From Acidipila sp. EB88 (GTDB lineage Bacteria; Acidobacteriota; Terriglobia; Terriglobales; Acidobacteriaceae), in NCBI RefSeq assembly GCF_003858395.1, contig NZ_QWEV01000005.1, forward strand, positions 2,852,001 to 2,916,000: a DNA stretch of 64,000 bases, in the 5' to 3' direction. Positions within the stretch are counted from its first letter, which is position 1, and the number at the start of each line of letters is the position of its first letter. The notes under the pieces were generated by a model that saw only the letters and a program-made list of their open reading frames with translations, was not told the origin of the DNA and did no database searches. The position numbers and the translations under genes are program-made. Positions 50,750-60,474 of this stretch are shown here, one piece after another.

Positions 50750-52324
50750 ATGAAACGTCGAGTCTTTCTGCAACAGGCAGCTGCCGCGGCGGCCGCAACG
50801 CTGGTGACCCGGAGCGCGAGCGCTGCGTTGCTGCCGCATGCGCAATCGAAACCGAATATCGTGGTGATCCTTGCGGACGACCTGGGATTCGGCTACCTTT
50901 CGAGCTATGGCGCAACCCACGTCCATACTCCAGCGATCGATTCGCTGGCAGCGCACGGCGTGCGGTTCACCAACGCGCACTCGGATGCGGCAACGTGCAC
51001 GCCCTCGCGGTACGCGATGCTGACGGGCAGCTACGCATGGCGGCACGACGGCGTGCAGATTCTGCCGGGTGATGCGAAGCTGCTGATCGGGCAGGACCAG
51101 TGGACGATTGCCTCGATGCTGAAGGGTGCAGGCTACACGACGGGGCTGGTCGGCAAGTGGCACGTCGGGCTGGGCGACGGCAGGATCGACTGGAACGGCG
51201 AGATCAAGCCGGGCCCGTGCGAGGTGGGGTTCGACGAGGCGTTCTTTTTCGCGGCGACCGCGGACCGCGTGCCGAGTGTTTACATTCACAACCATCGCGT
51301 GGTGAACCTCGATCCCGCGGATCCTATCCACGTGCGGTATGACCAGAAGATCGGCAACGAGCCTACGGGCAGGGAAGATCCCGAGCTTTTGAAAATGAAG
51401 CTGAGCGAAGGCCATGACGGCACGATCGTGGACGGGATCAGCCGGATCGGTTTCATGACGGGCGGCAAAGCCGCACTATGGAAGGACGAGGAGATGGCGG
51501 CTACCTTCGCGAACAAGGCTGTGGAGTTCATCGAGAAGAATCAGCATCAGCCGTTCCTGCTGTACTACACACCGAGCGACATCCATGTGCCACGCGCTCC
51601 GGCGGAGCAGTTCGCTGGAAGGAGTGAGTGCGGCGTGCGGTGCGACGTGATTGACCAATTGGACTGGTGTGTCGGGCGCATTACGGAAACGTTGCAGCGA
51701 TTGCACCTCGAGGAGAACACGCTCATCGTTTTCACTTCCGACAACGGCCCCGTAGTCAATGACGGGTATGACGATGGAGCGGACCGCGCACTGCACGGAC
51801 ACACACCTGCCGGGCCCTACCGCGGTGGCAAGTACATGATCACGGAAGGTGGAACGCGTATTCCGCTGATCACGAGTTGGAAAGGACACATCAATCCCGG
51901 GACGTCGGACGCACTGGTGAGCCAACTGGATCTGCTGGCGAGCCTCGCGGCGCTGTGCGGCGAGACTGTTCCGAAAGGACAGGCGGAAGACAGCGTCAAC
52001 GTCTTGCCGGCCTTGCTGGGCAGGTCGCGCACCGGTCGGCAGTCACTGGTGGAAGAGGCGCAGGTGCTGGCGATTGTGGATGGACACTGGAAGCTGATCG
52101 ACCGCTCGCAACGGCCCGGGCTGCATCCGCGGCCGTTGCCGAAACCCACGGCAGGCGCGATGGAGACCAAGGTCACGGACGAGGGCTATCCCACGGCTGC
52201 GCTTGAGTTATACGACCTGAGCGTCGACCCGCACGAGACCAGGAATTTGGCCGGAGTGCACCCAGAGAGAGCGGCGCGGCTGCGACAGGAGCTGGTGCGC
52301 CTGCGCACGCAGGCGAAGAGCTGA
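50750..52324 (+). CDS. Tat-exported sulfatase (formylglycine type)
   Basis: 524 residues. The start MKRRVFLQQAAAAAAATLV is a twin-arginine signal, fitting a folded metalloenzyme. PNIVVILADDLGFGYLSSYG gives the calcium-binding Asp pair, and C83-TPSR is the formylglycine site (CxPSR) in ATCTPSRYAMLTG. GLVGKWHVG, PFLLYYTPSDIHVPRAP and FTSDNGPVVNDG complete the active site. It is an S1-type arylsulfatase; the sulfated substrate is unknown. It is convergent with the GH2 gene, so a joint role in sulfated polysaccharide breakdown is possible. Confidence 0.92.
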   Translation: MKRRVFLQQAAAAAAATLVTRSASAALLPHAQSKPNIVVILADDLGFGYLSSYGATHVHTPAIDSLAAHGVRFTNAHSDAATCTPSRYAMLTGSYAWRHDGVQILPGDAKLLIGQDQWTIASMLKGAGYTTGLVGKWHVGLGDGRIDWNGEIKPGPCEVGFDEAFFFAATADRVPSVYIHNHRVVNLDPADPIHVRYDQKIGNEPTGREDPELLKMKLSEGHDGTIVDGISRIGFMTGGKAALWKDEEMAATFANKAVEFIEKNQHQPFLLYYTPSDIHVPRAPAEQFAGRSECGVRCDVIDQLDWCVGRITETLQRLHLEENTLIVFTSDNGPVVNDGYDDGADRALHGHTPAGPYRGGKYMITEGGTRIPLITSWKGHINPGTSDALVSQLDLLASLAALCGETVPKGQAEDSVNVLPALLGRSRTGRQSLVEEAQVLAIVDGHWKLIDRSQRPGLHPRPLPKPTAGAMETKVTDEGYPTAALELYDLSVDPHETRNLAGVHPERAARLRQELVRLRTQAKS

Positions 52325-52397
52325 GGCTCGCCCCCGCATTGCAGCGCTGCGAAGTGCTGGGTTCGTGCAGCAGTTGAGGGTACGCGGCGCTTGCGAT

Positions 52398-52430
52398 GCA
52401 GAAGCGTGAAGCAAGTGACCACGCTTCTGC
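52398..52430. terminator. Hairpin between the convergent sulfatase and GH2 genes
   Basis: GCAGAAGCGTG (52398-52408) and CACGCTTCTGC (52420-52430) form a perfect 11-bp stem with an 11-base loop. No T-run follows on either strand, but its place between two converging stops suggests a terminator. Confidence 0.5.
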
Positions 52431-52437
52431 GTTGATG

Positions 52438-55400
52438 CTAGCGGCGAGCCACGCTGGCGCTCGCCGCCGTGACATTCCAGCCGCGCAGCTTGAGCAGCAC
52501 TGCCTCGGCTGCATTATTGGCGGGTATGTCGATGGTGACGGTGCGCTGCTCGCCCGGCAGCAGCGAGATGTAGTTATCGCTGTAGAACGCCGGCAATACC
52601 TCGGCGCCATCGTGCGTACGCAGGGTGACGAGCTTGGTGTTGAGCGCGGCCACGGTGCTGGTGTTGTGGAGCAGCACTTCAAGCCGTCGTGTGCCGGGCG
52701 CGTCACTGTGCGGCAGGTCGCGTGCGGTGAGCGTGACGCGTGCAGGAGCAAGCGCGTCGAGCGCACGATACCCCTGGTCGGAGGCGGCGCGCCAGTACAG
52801 GTTCTCCGAGAGCAGCTTACCGTCGGACGCATGCAACGCGAGGTGTACCAGTACGGTGGTGTCGCCGAGCAGGGGAGCGAGATCGAGGTGGAATGCCTGG
52901 GTGGCATCGTCGCTTGCCGCATTGATCGCTGCGGTGTGGTGAAGCAGGAGCTTGCCGTCAAGCGCGTACACGTCGGCATCCACACGGGCCTGCTGCAGCG
53001 GCTGCTGCGTGGTGTCGATGATCTGCACATCATTGGTGGCGAGATCGAGCTGCACGTGGAGCGGCTCGCAGGCTTTGCGGGTCGCGTAGTACGAAGCCTG
53101 CGCGTCGTAGTCAGAGCTGAGAATGCCCCACAACATGCTCGGCCACGAGGGCTGCGTCATCCACAGAAGGCGGCCGGTATTGGGCTGCCAGAGATGCGCG
53201 TTGAAGCCTTCGAAGATGGCGCGGTAGTCGACGTAGTTCATCATCTGCGCCTGCGACTCGTACTGCTCAAGGCTGGTAGCCATGCCGAACTGCGCCTGCA
53301 TGTGCTGGTTCATCCGGTCATTCGGGTGCCAGTTGTGATACGCCCAGTCATCGCTGATAGGCCAGCGGTCGGCTGCGGGAAGCCAGCGGCTGAACCACTC
53401 CAGCGTCGGCAGCGACGAGGTGCCGATCTCGACGGCAAAGCCGCGGTCGATCGTGGAGTAGTAATCGGCAGGTTCCTCGTAGGAGTACGGTCCGCTGGGT
53501 AGCAGGTTCACCTGGTTGGAGGAAGGCGAGTAGTAGCGCGTGCCGTCGAGTGTGTGCGTCAATGCGATCAGGCCCTTGTTGATGATGGGCTGCGGCACGC
53601 CCTCGTTGCGGCCGCACCACATGATGATGGACGGGTGATTGCGAAAGCGCTCGATGGTGTCTTTTGCATTGGCGAGGAAAAGCTGTGGATCTTCCGCCTC
53701 GGCGTTGGAGTCGGTGGTGACTTCCCAGAAGTCGTTCCAGACGAGCATGCCGTATTCGTCGGCGAGATCGTAGAAGTCTTCTTCAGAGTTCTGGCCCTGC
53801 CAGTTGCGGATGATGTTGAGGTTGGCATCGCGGTTGTAACGAAAGAAAGGCTCGAGACGTTCGCGGGCGACGCGCTTGCGTGAGTCATCCAGACCCCAGC
53901 TGCCGCCGCGCGCAGCGATGCGTACGCCGTTGACCTTGAGCGTGAGATAGGGGGTTGCGCGGGTATCGGCGACTGGATGGAAGGCAGGCGAGGCATCCTG
54001 CCCCGCAGTGATCGAGGCAGCCCAGCCGCCCGGTACCTGGCGCATGCCAGCGTGCGTGACGTCGACCTGCGGCATCGCATCATCGCGTCCATTGGAGGGG
54101 TCGTAGTCCACGCGCTGCAGTGCGCCCTCGTTATCAAGCAGGCTCAGCTCGTAGGAAACTTCGCGCACACCGAAGCGGAGTTTCTTGATTGCGGGTGCGG
54201 CGCTTGCGGTGGTGAAGGTGGTGGTGAGGTGATAGAGCTCGGGGCTGCCGTAGCCATTCGGCCACCAGAGACGCGGGTGATCGAGGTGCAACGCTTTGAA
54301 TCCGCCCGACGCTGTGGGCGCGAGCTGAAAGGTTGCGCCGCCGGGCGGCACGGTGACCTGCCGGTGGACCTCAACACCTTCAAAGCTCGCGGAGAGCGTG
54401 CCCTCGACCCGAGACGACGAGGCGTTGCGGAGTGGAATGTTGAGCGTGATGTCTGCCTGCGTCGTGTCGGGCAGCGCCAGGTGGGTGATGACCTGCTGAT
54501 CGCCGATCGAAACTGCTCCCGTTGCGACCAGGTGGACATCCTGCCACAAACCGGTGTCGCGGTCATGCATGGGCGGGTTCCAGTCCCAGCCTTCGGAGGC
54601 AAGAAAGGTGGGCCCGTCGAGTTCCATCGCGCCGCCGTTGAGCCCCGAGCCAAGCACGATGGACTGCACGTTGGGGATGCCAGGATGCGGCGGAGGCGAG
54701 ATGCGAATCGCGAGCGCGTTGCTGCCATGCCGGTTGAGCAGGGTGCTTATGGAGAAGTTGCCGCGCATGAACGCGCCGGTCACCTGCCCGAGCGAATGTC
54801 CGTTCAACCAGACGTCGGCCTGGTAGTTGATCCCGTTGAGCAGAAGTGAAACGTTTTCGAATTGAGCGACAGCGTCCGCGGGGAACTCCGCGCGGTACCA
54901 GTAATCCTGACGGCTTAGTTTCTCGGGGATGTCGAGATTGTCGAGACCGTAGTCAGGATCAGGGTAGAGCCCGCGATCGATCATGGTGGTCAGCACGGTG
55001 CCGGGAACGGTGGCTGCCATCCATGTAGAGGTGTCGAAGCCCGGGGTCGAGATTGCCTCGGGAGTTGCCGATGTCCTGGGAGCTTCCGCGAGCTTCCAGC
55101 CGTTGGAAAGCGTCCAGTCTCCGGGCGTGTTGGGCACAAGGGTGGTTTGCGCAGGTGGCGGCGGGGCGGCTACCGGCTTGCTGAACGCGGCATTGCGCTT
55201 CGGCATGCTCCACGGTGGCTGCGGCGCGCGATTGCCGATGTACTGCACGGACTGCAGCGGCCACGGCTTGGAGCCTTCCTCAAACTCGATCAGGTCGGGG
55301 TCGGGCTGCTGGTGTGCGAGCACTGCGATCTCCGCGGCAGAGGCGGCAATGCGCGTGAGGGTAAACGCGGCGATGCGTCCGCCGAAATGGGCACAGGGAA

Positions 55401-55983
55401 GCTGCGCGCAGGTGTCAACCGGGCCGAGATGCAGCTCGGGAGCGATGGCACCGGCGCGTGGCTCGGCGTGCGCCTGCTCTGTGCCATCGACATAGAAGCG
55501 GGCGGACGCCCCGTCAAAGGTTGCCGCTAAGAAGTGCCAGCCGTGCACAGGCAATGGCGAGCGGGCGACGACCTGCTGCCCCGCGCCGAAGCGCAGGGCA
55601 GCCTTGCCATCAACCAGTGCGAAGAAGCGCGAGTCGCCGCTGAACGGGTCGCCCGCCCCGGCGATCAGCACGGACAGCGGCGAGACGGGTGAAAGCTCGA
55701 CCCATGCGGAGAGCGTCCAAGAAGCGGATGGCGCGAGGATGGGATCACGCGCCGGCAGTGACTCAGTGAGTCCACGGCCGCCCACAAGAAGATGCCCGTT
55801 GTACGGGCCGTACTGGGCTAACGGTGTGAACGGCTGTTGCAGATGAAGTGCGGGAGCGCTGAGATCCTGCGGTGTCTGCGCGGCCGCGGTGTGGCATGCA
55901 AGCATCGCGAGCGAGGAGCAGAGACCCACACCACGCAGCCCCTGCAAGAGCTCACGTCTGCCACGAGTATTTTTTCCGATCAC
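52438..55983 (-). CDS. Large secreted GH2 enzyme with N-terminal LamG-like domain
   Basis: 1181 residues. A signal peptide (RRELLQGLRGVGLCSSLAMLACHTAAAQ) includes RR and may be Tat-type. About residues 45-240 form a concanavalin/LamG-like domain (SWTLSAWVELSP, WHFLAATFDGASARFYVDG). From about 290 on is a GH2 architecture: sugar-binding domain (ADVWLNGHSLGQVTGAFMRGNF), immunoglobulin-like domains and a TIM barrel with IRNWQGQNSEEDFYDLADEYGMLVWNDFWE and IIMWCGRNEG (acid/base Glu). The pattern fits exo-beta-D-glucosaminidase or beta-mannosidase subgroups. Divergent from the Lrp regulator. Confidence 0.88.
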   Translation of the reverse strand: MIGKNTRGRRELLQGLRGVGLCSSLAMLACHTAAAQTPQDLSAPALHLQQPFTPLAQYGPYNGHLLVGGRGLTESLPARDPILAPSASWTLSAWVELSPVSPLSVLIAGAGDPFSGDSRFFALVDGKAALRFGAGQQVVARSPLPVHGWHFLAATFDGASARFYVDGTEQAHAEPRAGAIAPELHLGPVDTCAQLPCAHFGGRIAAFTLTRIAASAAEIAVLAHQQPDPDLIEFEEGSKPWPLQSVQYIGNRAPQPPWSMPKRNAAFSKPVAAPPPPAQTTLVPNTPGDWTLSNGWKLAEAPRTSATPEAISTPGFDTSTWMAATVPGTVLTTMIDRGLYPDPDYGLDNLDIPEKLSRQDYWYRAEFPADAVAQFENVSLLLNGINYQADVWLNGHSLGQVTGAFMRGNFSISTLLNRHGSNALAIRISPPPHPGIPNVQSIVLGSGLNGGAMELDGPTFLASEGWDWNPPMHDRDTGLWQDVHLVATGAVSIGDQQVITHLALPDTTQADITLNIPLRNASSSRVEGTLSASFEGVEVHRQVTVPPGGATFQLAPTASGGFKALHLDHPRLWWPNGYGSPELYHLTTTFTTASAAPAIKKLRFGVREVSYELSLLDNEGALQRVDYDPSNGRDDAMPQVDVTHAGMRQVPGGWAASITAGQDASPAFHPVADTRATPYLTLKVNGVRIAARGGSWGLDDSRKRVARERLEPFFRYNRDANLNIIRNWQGQNSEEDFYDLADEYGMLVWNDFWEVTTDSNAEAEDPQLFLANAKDTIERFRNHPSIIMWCGRNEGVPQPIINKGLIALTHTLDGTRYYSPSSNQVNLLPSGPYSYEEPADYYSTIDRGFAVEIGTSSLPTLEWFSRWLPAADRWPISDDWAYHNWHPNDRMNQHMQAQFGMATSLEQYESQAQMMNYVDYRAIFEGFNAHLWQPNTGRLLWMTQPSWPSMLWGILSSDYDAQASYYATRKACEPLHVQLDLATNDVQIIDTTQQPLQQARVDADVYALDGKLLLHHTAAINAASDDATQAFHLDLAPLLGDTTVLVHLALHASDGKLLSENLYWRAASDQGYRALDALAPARVTLTARDLPHSDAPGTRRLEVLLHNTSTVAALNTKLVTLRTHDGAEVLPAFYSDNYISLLPGEQRTVTIDIPANNAAEAVLLKLRGWNVTAASASVARR

Positions 55984-56154
55984 AGTGCGCCTCCGGCGTC
56001 ACAGCCGTGTGCCGGGTCCTGTGCGCGAAAGCTTAGTATAGCGAGCAGAGCGGCCCGGCTGTGCGACGCGTTTGGCTCGCATGGGCACCTATCGTCGGTG
56101 TGAGCCGCTGTCGTGCTTGAGCTGGCGTGAGCGGCTGCCGGAGAGAGGACCAAA

Positions 56155-56646
56155 ATGAGCGCCCTGGATGCGAAGGATTGTGCAATTCTGGCGCGGCTGC
56201 AAGCGAACGCGCGCATTACGTTTGCCGAGCTTGGCCGGCAGGTGGGGTTATCGACCCCGGCTGTGATCGAGCGGGTGCGCCAACTGGAAGAGGCCGAGGT
56301 GATCCTGGGCTATCACGCGCAGGTGGATCCGCTCGCCGTGGGGTTGCCGGTTGCCGCGCTGGTACGCATCACGATCGCCGGCAATCATCTGCAGCAGTTC
56401 AACGCTCTGGTGCGTACCATTCCGGAGGTGCTGGAATGTCACCGCGTGACCGGCTCCGAGTCTTACATTGTGCACGTTGCCGTGCGTGACACGCAGCACC
56501 TGGAAGAAGTCATCGACTCCATGATGCCGTATGTTTCGACCAACACATCGCTGGTGCTGGCGTCGCCGGTTGCGTGGAACAGCGTGACGCCCGCGCAGGA
56601 CCTGCCGCGCCGCAAAGCCAAAGCACGCGCGGCGAAGAAGAGTTGA
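56155..56646 (+). CDS. Lrp/AsnC family transcriptional regulator
   Basis: 163 residues. The N-terminal HTH (LDAKDCAILARLQANARITFAELGRQVGLSTPAVIERVRQLEEAEVILGYHAQVDP) and the C-terminal RAM domain (VPAALVRITIAGNHLQQFNALVRTIPEVLECHRVTGSESYIVHVAVRDTQHLEEVI) are typical. A basic tail (RRKAKARAAKKS) is extra. The adjacent convergent gene is a cysteine-synthase-like enzyme, so an amino-acid effector is plausible. Confidence 0.92.
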   Translation: MSALDAKDCAILARLQANARITFAELGRQVGLSTPAVIERVRQLEEAEVILGYHAQVDPLAVGLPVAALVRITIAGNHLQQFNALVRTIPEVLECHRVTGSESYIVHVAVRDTQHLEEVIDSMMPYVSTNTSLVLASPVAWNSVTPAQDLPRRKAKARAAKKS

Positions 56647-56660
56647 ACTGCACGCTGTTG

Positions 56661-57719
56661 CTAGTGCAATTGCGAGGCGCGGCAGAACGAGCGGATGGTG
56701 GTGAGCTGCACAGCGGGTGAGAGGTAGTGGTCAAGCACCGGCTCTTCGTTGAGCAGCATGGTGCTCAGGTATTTCTTGTTGTCGTCGCAGAAGACCGTGG
56801 CGACAACCGCCGCACCGCCAAGGCGGTTCTGCACGGCAACGGCGGCGAGAAAGTTGCAGCCGGAGGAAATGCCAACGCCTAGCCCGAGTTCATTGGCAAG
56901 CCGCTGCGCCATCAGGATGGAGTCTCCGTCGGAGATGCCGAGAATCTCGTGGATGCGCGTGAGATCCATGATGGCCGGGATGAAGTCGTCGGAGATGCCC
57001 TGGATGCGGTGCGAGCCGATCTTGTGTCCGGTGGAAAGCGTGGGCGACTCGGCCGGTTCGACCGCGTACACCTTGATGCCCGGCTCCTGCTCCTGCAGGT
57101 ACGAGCCAGTGCCCATCACGGTGCCGCCTGTGCCGACGCCCGCAACAAAGGCATCCGGTCGCAGACCGGCGGAGTGGAGCTGCTTGAGCAGCTCGGGCCC
57201 GGTGCCGAGCCGGTGCGCGCGACAGTTGGCTGCATTGGAAAACTGCTGCGGAAGAAACACATCGCTGCGGCTTGCCGCGAGCTGCTCGCAGCAGTCGATG
57301 CTGCCAAGAAAGCCGCCCTGTGCGCGAGAGATGGGTTTGATCTCAGCGCCGAAACCCTGGATCAGCTTGTGGCGTTCCTGGCTCATCCAGTCCGGCATGA
57401 AGATCGACACAGGATGCCCAAGCGCGCGGCCGAGGGCGGCGAACGAGATACCGGTATTGCCGCTTGTTGCCTCGGCGATGGTGTCGCCCTCGTGCAGGCA
57501 GCCCGAAGCATAGGCTTCACGCAGGATGTTGAGCGCCATGCGGTCTTTGATCGAGCCGGTGAAGTTGAGGTTCTCGCACTTGACGTAGATGGTACGGGGC
57601 GCGCCGTGCCACGTGTAGTCAATGGCCATGAGCGGCGTATCGCCGACCAGGTGACTGAGTGCATCGAGGCGCTCTGCCGTCTGGTGGGTAAATGCTGCTG
57701 CCCTGATCTGTGCGGCCAT
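56661..57719 (-). CDS. Cysteine-synthase-like PLP enzyme
   Basis: 352 residues from ATG 57719, with AGGAGG upstream; the frame open to 57833 adds unsupported residues. The PLP lysine is in NFTGSIKDRMA (SIKDR), with ATSGNTGISFAALGRALG as the substrate loop, VAGVGTGGTVMGTGSYL as the phosphate-binding loop and GISSGCNFLAAV near the C-terminus. It belongs to the CysK/CBS-like fold family. O-acetylserine sulfhydrylase or cystathionine beta-synthase activity is possible. It converges on the Lrp gene. Confidence 0.88.
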   Translation of the reverse strand: MAAQIRAAAFTHQTAERLDALSHLVGDTPLMAIDYTWHGAPRTIYVKCENLNFTGSIKDRMALNILREAYASGCLHEGDTIAEATSGNTGISFAALGRALGHPVSIFMPDWMSQERHKLIQGFGAEIKPISRAQGGFLGSIDCCEQLAASRSDVFLPQQFSNAANCRAHRLGTGPELLKQLHSAGLRPDAFVAGVGTGGTVMGTGSYLQEQEPGIKVYAVEPAESPTLSTGHKIGSHRIQGISDDFIPAIMDLTRIHEILGISDGDSILMAQRLANELGLGVGISSGCNFLAAVAVQNRLGGAAVVATVFCDDNKKYLSTMLLNEEPVLDHYLSPAVQLTTIRSFCRASQLH

Positions 57720-57910
57720 GGCGCGTCCTCCTGCTTCCGTTCTGCCTGCCTTTACTGTAGGCAGTTGGGCTGAAGAAAAGAAGAGGATGCGTAAGGTAGA
57801 ACCGACGCCCCGCCGTAGATCGTCAAGAAACAATGGCGTTTTGCTTTACGACACAAAACGCCTGCCTGGACAAGGTTGCAATGCAAGCATGGTTCCGGGA
57901 AAGGTACGGA

Positions 57911-59518
57911 TTAGTGCGCCCGCACGGGCACGCGGTCCGACGCTGGCGCCGCGGCGTCCGAAGGCAGTTGATAGAAATGCCGGGCGAGCTCACCGAAGCT
58001 TTGGACCTGCCGCTCTTCCCACGCTGCATCCAAGCCAAGCTCCTGGGCCATGATGGAGGCAACGGCAGCCGCGGAGCGAACGGCAGCCTGGGCGTCAAGC
58101 ATCAGGGCGCGGGTCCTGCGCGAGAGCACATCTTCGACGGTACGCGCCATCTCCTCGTGCACCGCGAACACGACCTCTGCCTGCACAAAGGGCAGGGCAG
58201 CGTCGAGAGGTTGCGCAAGCCCGGGGTTTGCAACGATCAGCGTCGCGATCCTGCCGACGTCAGTACCATAGCGGCTCAGATGCGTCCTCGGCCCCTGGGC
58301 CAAGGCAGCACCATGCAGCCGTGTTTTCCTGGTGACGCATGGCTTCGCGGGCAGCATTTTCTTGCCGATGGCGAAATCGAGCGTGTCCTCCGCCATGCGG
58401 CGATACGTGGTCCACTTACCACCGGCGACTGTGATGAGCCCACTTGCGGAAGCATCGATGTGGTGTTCACGCGACAGCTTGGACGTGGTCGCCTCCTTGC
58501 CCGTGACCAGAGGACGCAGCCCGGAGAAGACCGACCGAATGTCCGTCCTGGTGAGCGGGCGTGCGAGGTATGGATTGATGTGCTCGAGCAGGTAGGTGAC
58601 TTCGGACTCCTGGTGGCCCGGCTCCATCTCGACATCCGTCACTGGCACATCCGTGGTGCCAATAACAACTTTGCCCAGCCAAGGAATGGCGAAGATGACG
58701 CGTCCGTCCGCGGTCTTGGGTACCATGATCGCGTTGTCACTGCCCAGCACGTCCGGATCCACCACGATGTGGGTTCCACGGCTGACGGACAGCAACGGCG
58801 GGATGTCGGCCTTGTCCTGCTGCCGGATGGAATCCACGAAGATACCGGTGGCGTTGATGACGACGCTGGCGGCTACCGGGAAGGTCCTGCCTGTTTCCAC
58901 ATCGGCAAGCTCCGCGCCGGTGACCATACCGTTTGTTTTGTGCAGCCGGAGGCAGCGTACGTAGTTGAGTACGATCGCTCCGTGATCTTCGGCAGTGCGG
59001 GCAAGCGCCAGTGCCAGGCGCGCATCGTCAAACTGGCCGTCGTGGTAAAGCACTCCACCCTTGAGCCCGTTGGTTGCAATACCGGGGATGCGCTGCCTGG
59101 CTGCGGCAGCGCCGAGGATCCGGGTGGGGCCCATGGATGACCCGCCCGAGAGCAGGTCATAGAGCTTGAGGCCGATGCCGTAGTAAGGCAGGTCTTTCCA
59201 GCTATAGGCGGGAGTGAGAAAGGGCAGGGCCTGCACAAGATGAGGCGCGTTTTCGAGCATCACCTTGCGCTCATGCAGCGCTTCGTAGACGAGGTGGATC
59301 TGCCCGCTGGCAAGGTAGCGCACGCCCCCGTGAACGAGCTTGGTGGCCCGGCTGGACGTCGCCTGGGCGAAGTCACCGGCATCGACGAGGGCCGTGCGAT
59401 AGCCGCGCGTGGCGGCATCGAGGGCGATGCCCAACCCAGTGGCTCCGCCTCCAATCACCAGGACATCGAAGGAGTTGCTGGCTACCAGTGTGAGCTTTTC
59501 TGCGCGTGTCATCGGCAT
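57911..59518 (-). CDS. glpD: FAD-dependent glycerol-3-phosphate dehydrogenase
   Basis: 535 residues. FDVLVIGGGATGLGIALDAATRGYRTALVDAGDFAQATSSRATKLVHGGVRYL is the FAD fold with the GlpD SSRATKLVHGG motif. SVSRGTHIVV and DGRVIFAIPWLGKVVIGTTDVP and VFSGLRPLV follow, with a helical C-terminal domain. It oxidises glycerol-3-phosphate to DHAP and passes electrons to quinone at the membrane. A leader terminator with a GlpP gene upstream implies control by antitermination. No glpK or glpF is in the window. Confidence 0.95.
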   Translation of the reverse strand: MPMTRAEKLTLVASNSFDVLVIGGGATGLGIALDAATRGYRTALVDAGDFAQATSSRATKLVHGGVRYLASGQIHLVYEALHERKVMLENAPHLVQALPFLTPAYSWKDLPYYGIGLKLYDLLSGGSSMGPTRILGAAAARQRIPGIATNGLKGGVLYHDGQFDDARLALALARTAEDHGAIVLNYVRCLRLHKTNGMVTGAELADVETGRTFPVAASVVINATGIFVDSIRQQDKADIPPLLSVSRGTHIVVDPDVLGSDNAIMVPKTADGRVIFAIPWLGKVVIGTTDVPVTDVEMEPGHQESEVTYLLEHINPYLARPLTRTDIRSVFSGLRPLVTGKEATTSKLSREHHIDASASGLITVAGGKWTTYRRMAEDTLDFAIGKKMLPAKPCVTRKTRLHGAALAQGPRTHLSRYGTDVGRIATLIVANPGLAQPLDAALPFVQAEVVFAVHEEMARTVEDVLSRRTRALMLDAQAAVRSAAAVASIMAQELGLDAAWEERQVQSFGELARHFYQLPSDAAAPASDRVPVRAH

Positions 59519-59540
59519 GGGAGTTCCTCTTGGCGGTCAA

Positions 59541-59595
59541 CAAAAAAAGCCGCCCACAAACCCTCTAAAGAGAAGGCTGGTGGGCGGCTTTCTTT
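59541..59595 (-). promoter_or_regulatory. glpD leader terminator, candidate GlpP target
   Basis: On the minus strand GCCGCCCAC (59580-59588 region) pairs with GTGGGCGGC (59549-59557) and is followed by TTTTTTTG. It lies between the glpP stop and the glpD ribosome site (AAGAGG), the exact position of the GlpP-controlled terminator in Bacillus glpD leaders. Confidence 0.75.
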
Positions 59596-59648
59596 GCTCT
59601 ACCGCGTTATCTCTAGAATAAGCGGCCGAAGGCGAAATAACAAGCGAC

Positions 59649-60275
59649 TTACTGCAGCGACCAAAGATCGGGATTACCAATGGAGACGGCATCGAGTCCC
59701 TGCCGGACGAGCGAGTCCGCCTCCTGCAGGCTTCCGATGAGGCCGCCGCCGACCGTGGCCACGAGTGGATACTTTTCGCGCAGTCGCGGGAGGATGCGCG
59801 GAGCGACGGGCGCGGGCAGGAGCTCCAGTGCGTCCGGCACAAAGTTGCGCAACGAGCGCATGCTGCTGCCGACCGATTCGGAGTCGATCATAAAGGTTCG
59901 CTGGATCGCGTAGAGACCTCGGCCTGCGGCTGCGCTGAGCACGTCGGTATGGGTGGAGATCACACCGGCGCAACCACTTGCCGCAAGGTACGCAACGGCT
60001 TCGGCGTCCCGCGCGAGCCCGGCACACAGATCAAGGTTGACCATGACCTCCTTGTCAGTGGCACGAAGCTGCTGAAGATAGACGTCCAGGGTGGAAAGAC
60101 CTGCTGCGAGCAGGTAGATCACGCGCGAGGGGGAAGCTGCCGCACGCGCGAGGTCGTCGGCGGCCCGCAGTGCGGGAATGATGGGAAAACTCCGCACGAG
60201 TGCTCGGAACTCTCCCGGATCATGGCGTGGCACATTGGCTATTGCTGCGCGCCTTGCTGGTTGAGGGCGAGCCAT
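59649..60275 (-). CDS. glpP: Glycerol-3-phosphate-responsive antiterminator
   Basis: 208 residues from ATG 60275 (AAGGA about 9 bases upstream); the frame extends to 60416 without GlpP similarity. The protein shows the GlpP pattern: SFPIIPALRAADDLARAAASPSRVIYLLAAGLSTL, KEVMVNLDLCAGLARDAEAVAYLAASGCAGVISTHTDVL, GLYAIQRTFMIDSESVGSSMRSL and the C-terminal VATVGGGLIGSLQEADSLVRQGLDAVSIGNPDLW. In Bacillus it binds glycerol-3-phosphate and the glpD leader RNA to prevent termination. Confidence 0.93.
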   Translation of the reverse strand: MARPQPARRAAIANVPRHDPGEFRALVRSFPIIPALRAADDLARAAASPSRVIYLLAAGLSTLDVYLQQLRATDKEVMVNLDLCAGLARDAEAVAYLAASGCAGVISTHTDVLSAAAGRGLYAIQRTFMIDSESVGSSMRSLRNFVPDALELLPAPVAPRILPRLREKYPLVATVGGGLIGSLQEADSLVRQGLDAVSIGNPDLWSLQ

Positions 60276-60417
60276 CCGTGTACATCCTTCCGCGGCGTCT
60301 GTTGCTTTCTTTATACCGCCCGGATGGCCCGGGGGCGCTGGCGGCTGTGCAAAGAGGCTGGCCTGGGAGCTCGAGCCCCGGCGAATTCGGGCAAGCCTGG
60401 TCAAGCGCTGCAACAAA

Positions 60418-60449
60418 GAAAAGAGCAGGGCATAAGCCCTGCTCTTTTC
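60418..60449 (-). terminator. Terminator of the beta-helix protein gene
   Basis: GAAAAGAGCAGGGC (60418-60431) and GCCCTGCTCTTTTC (60436-60449) form a perfect 14-bp stem with a 4-base loop, followed on the minus strand by TTTGTTG. Confidence 0.85.
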
Positions 60450-60474
60450 CTGCGATCGGTGGTGGAGGCGGTGG

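Noticed and set aside
50250..50753. 167-residue plus-strand ORF before the sulfatase
   Set aside because: No domain pattern and it covers the divergent promoter region; the sulfatase ATG at 50750 lies at its end.
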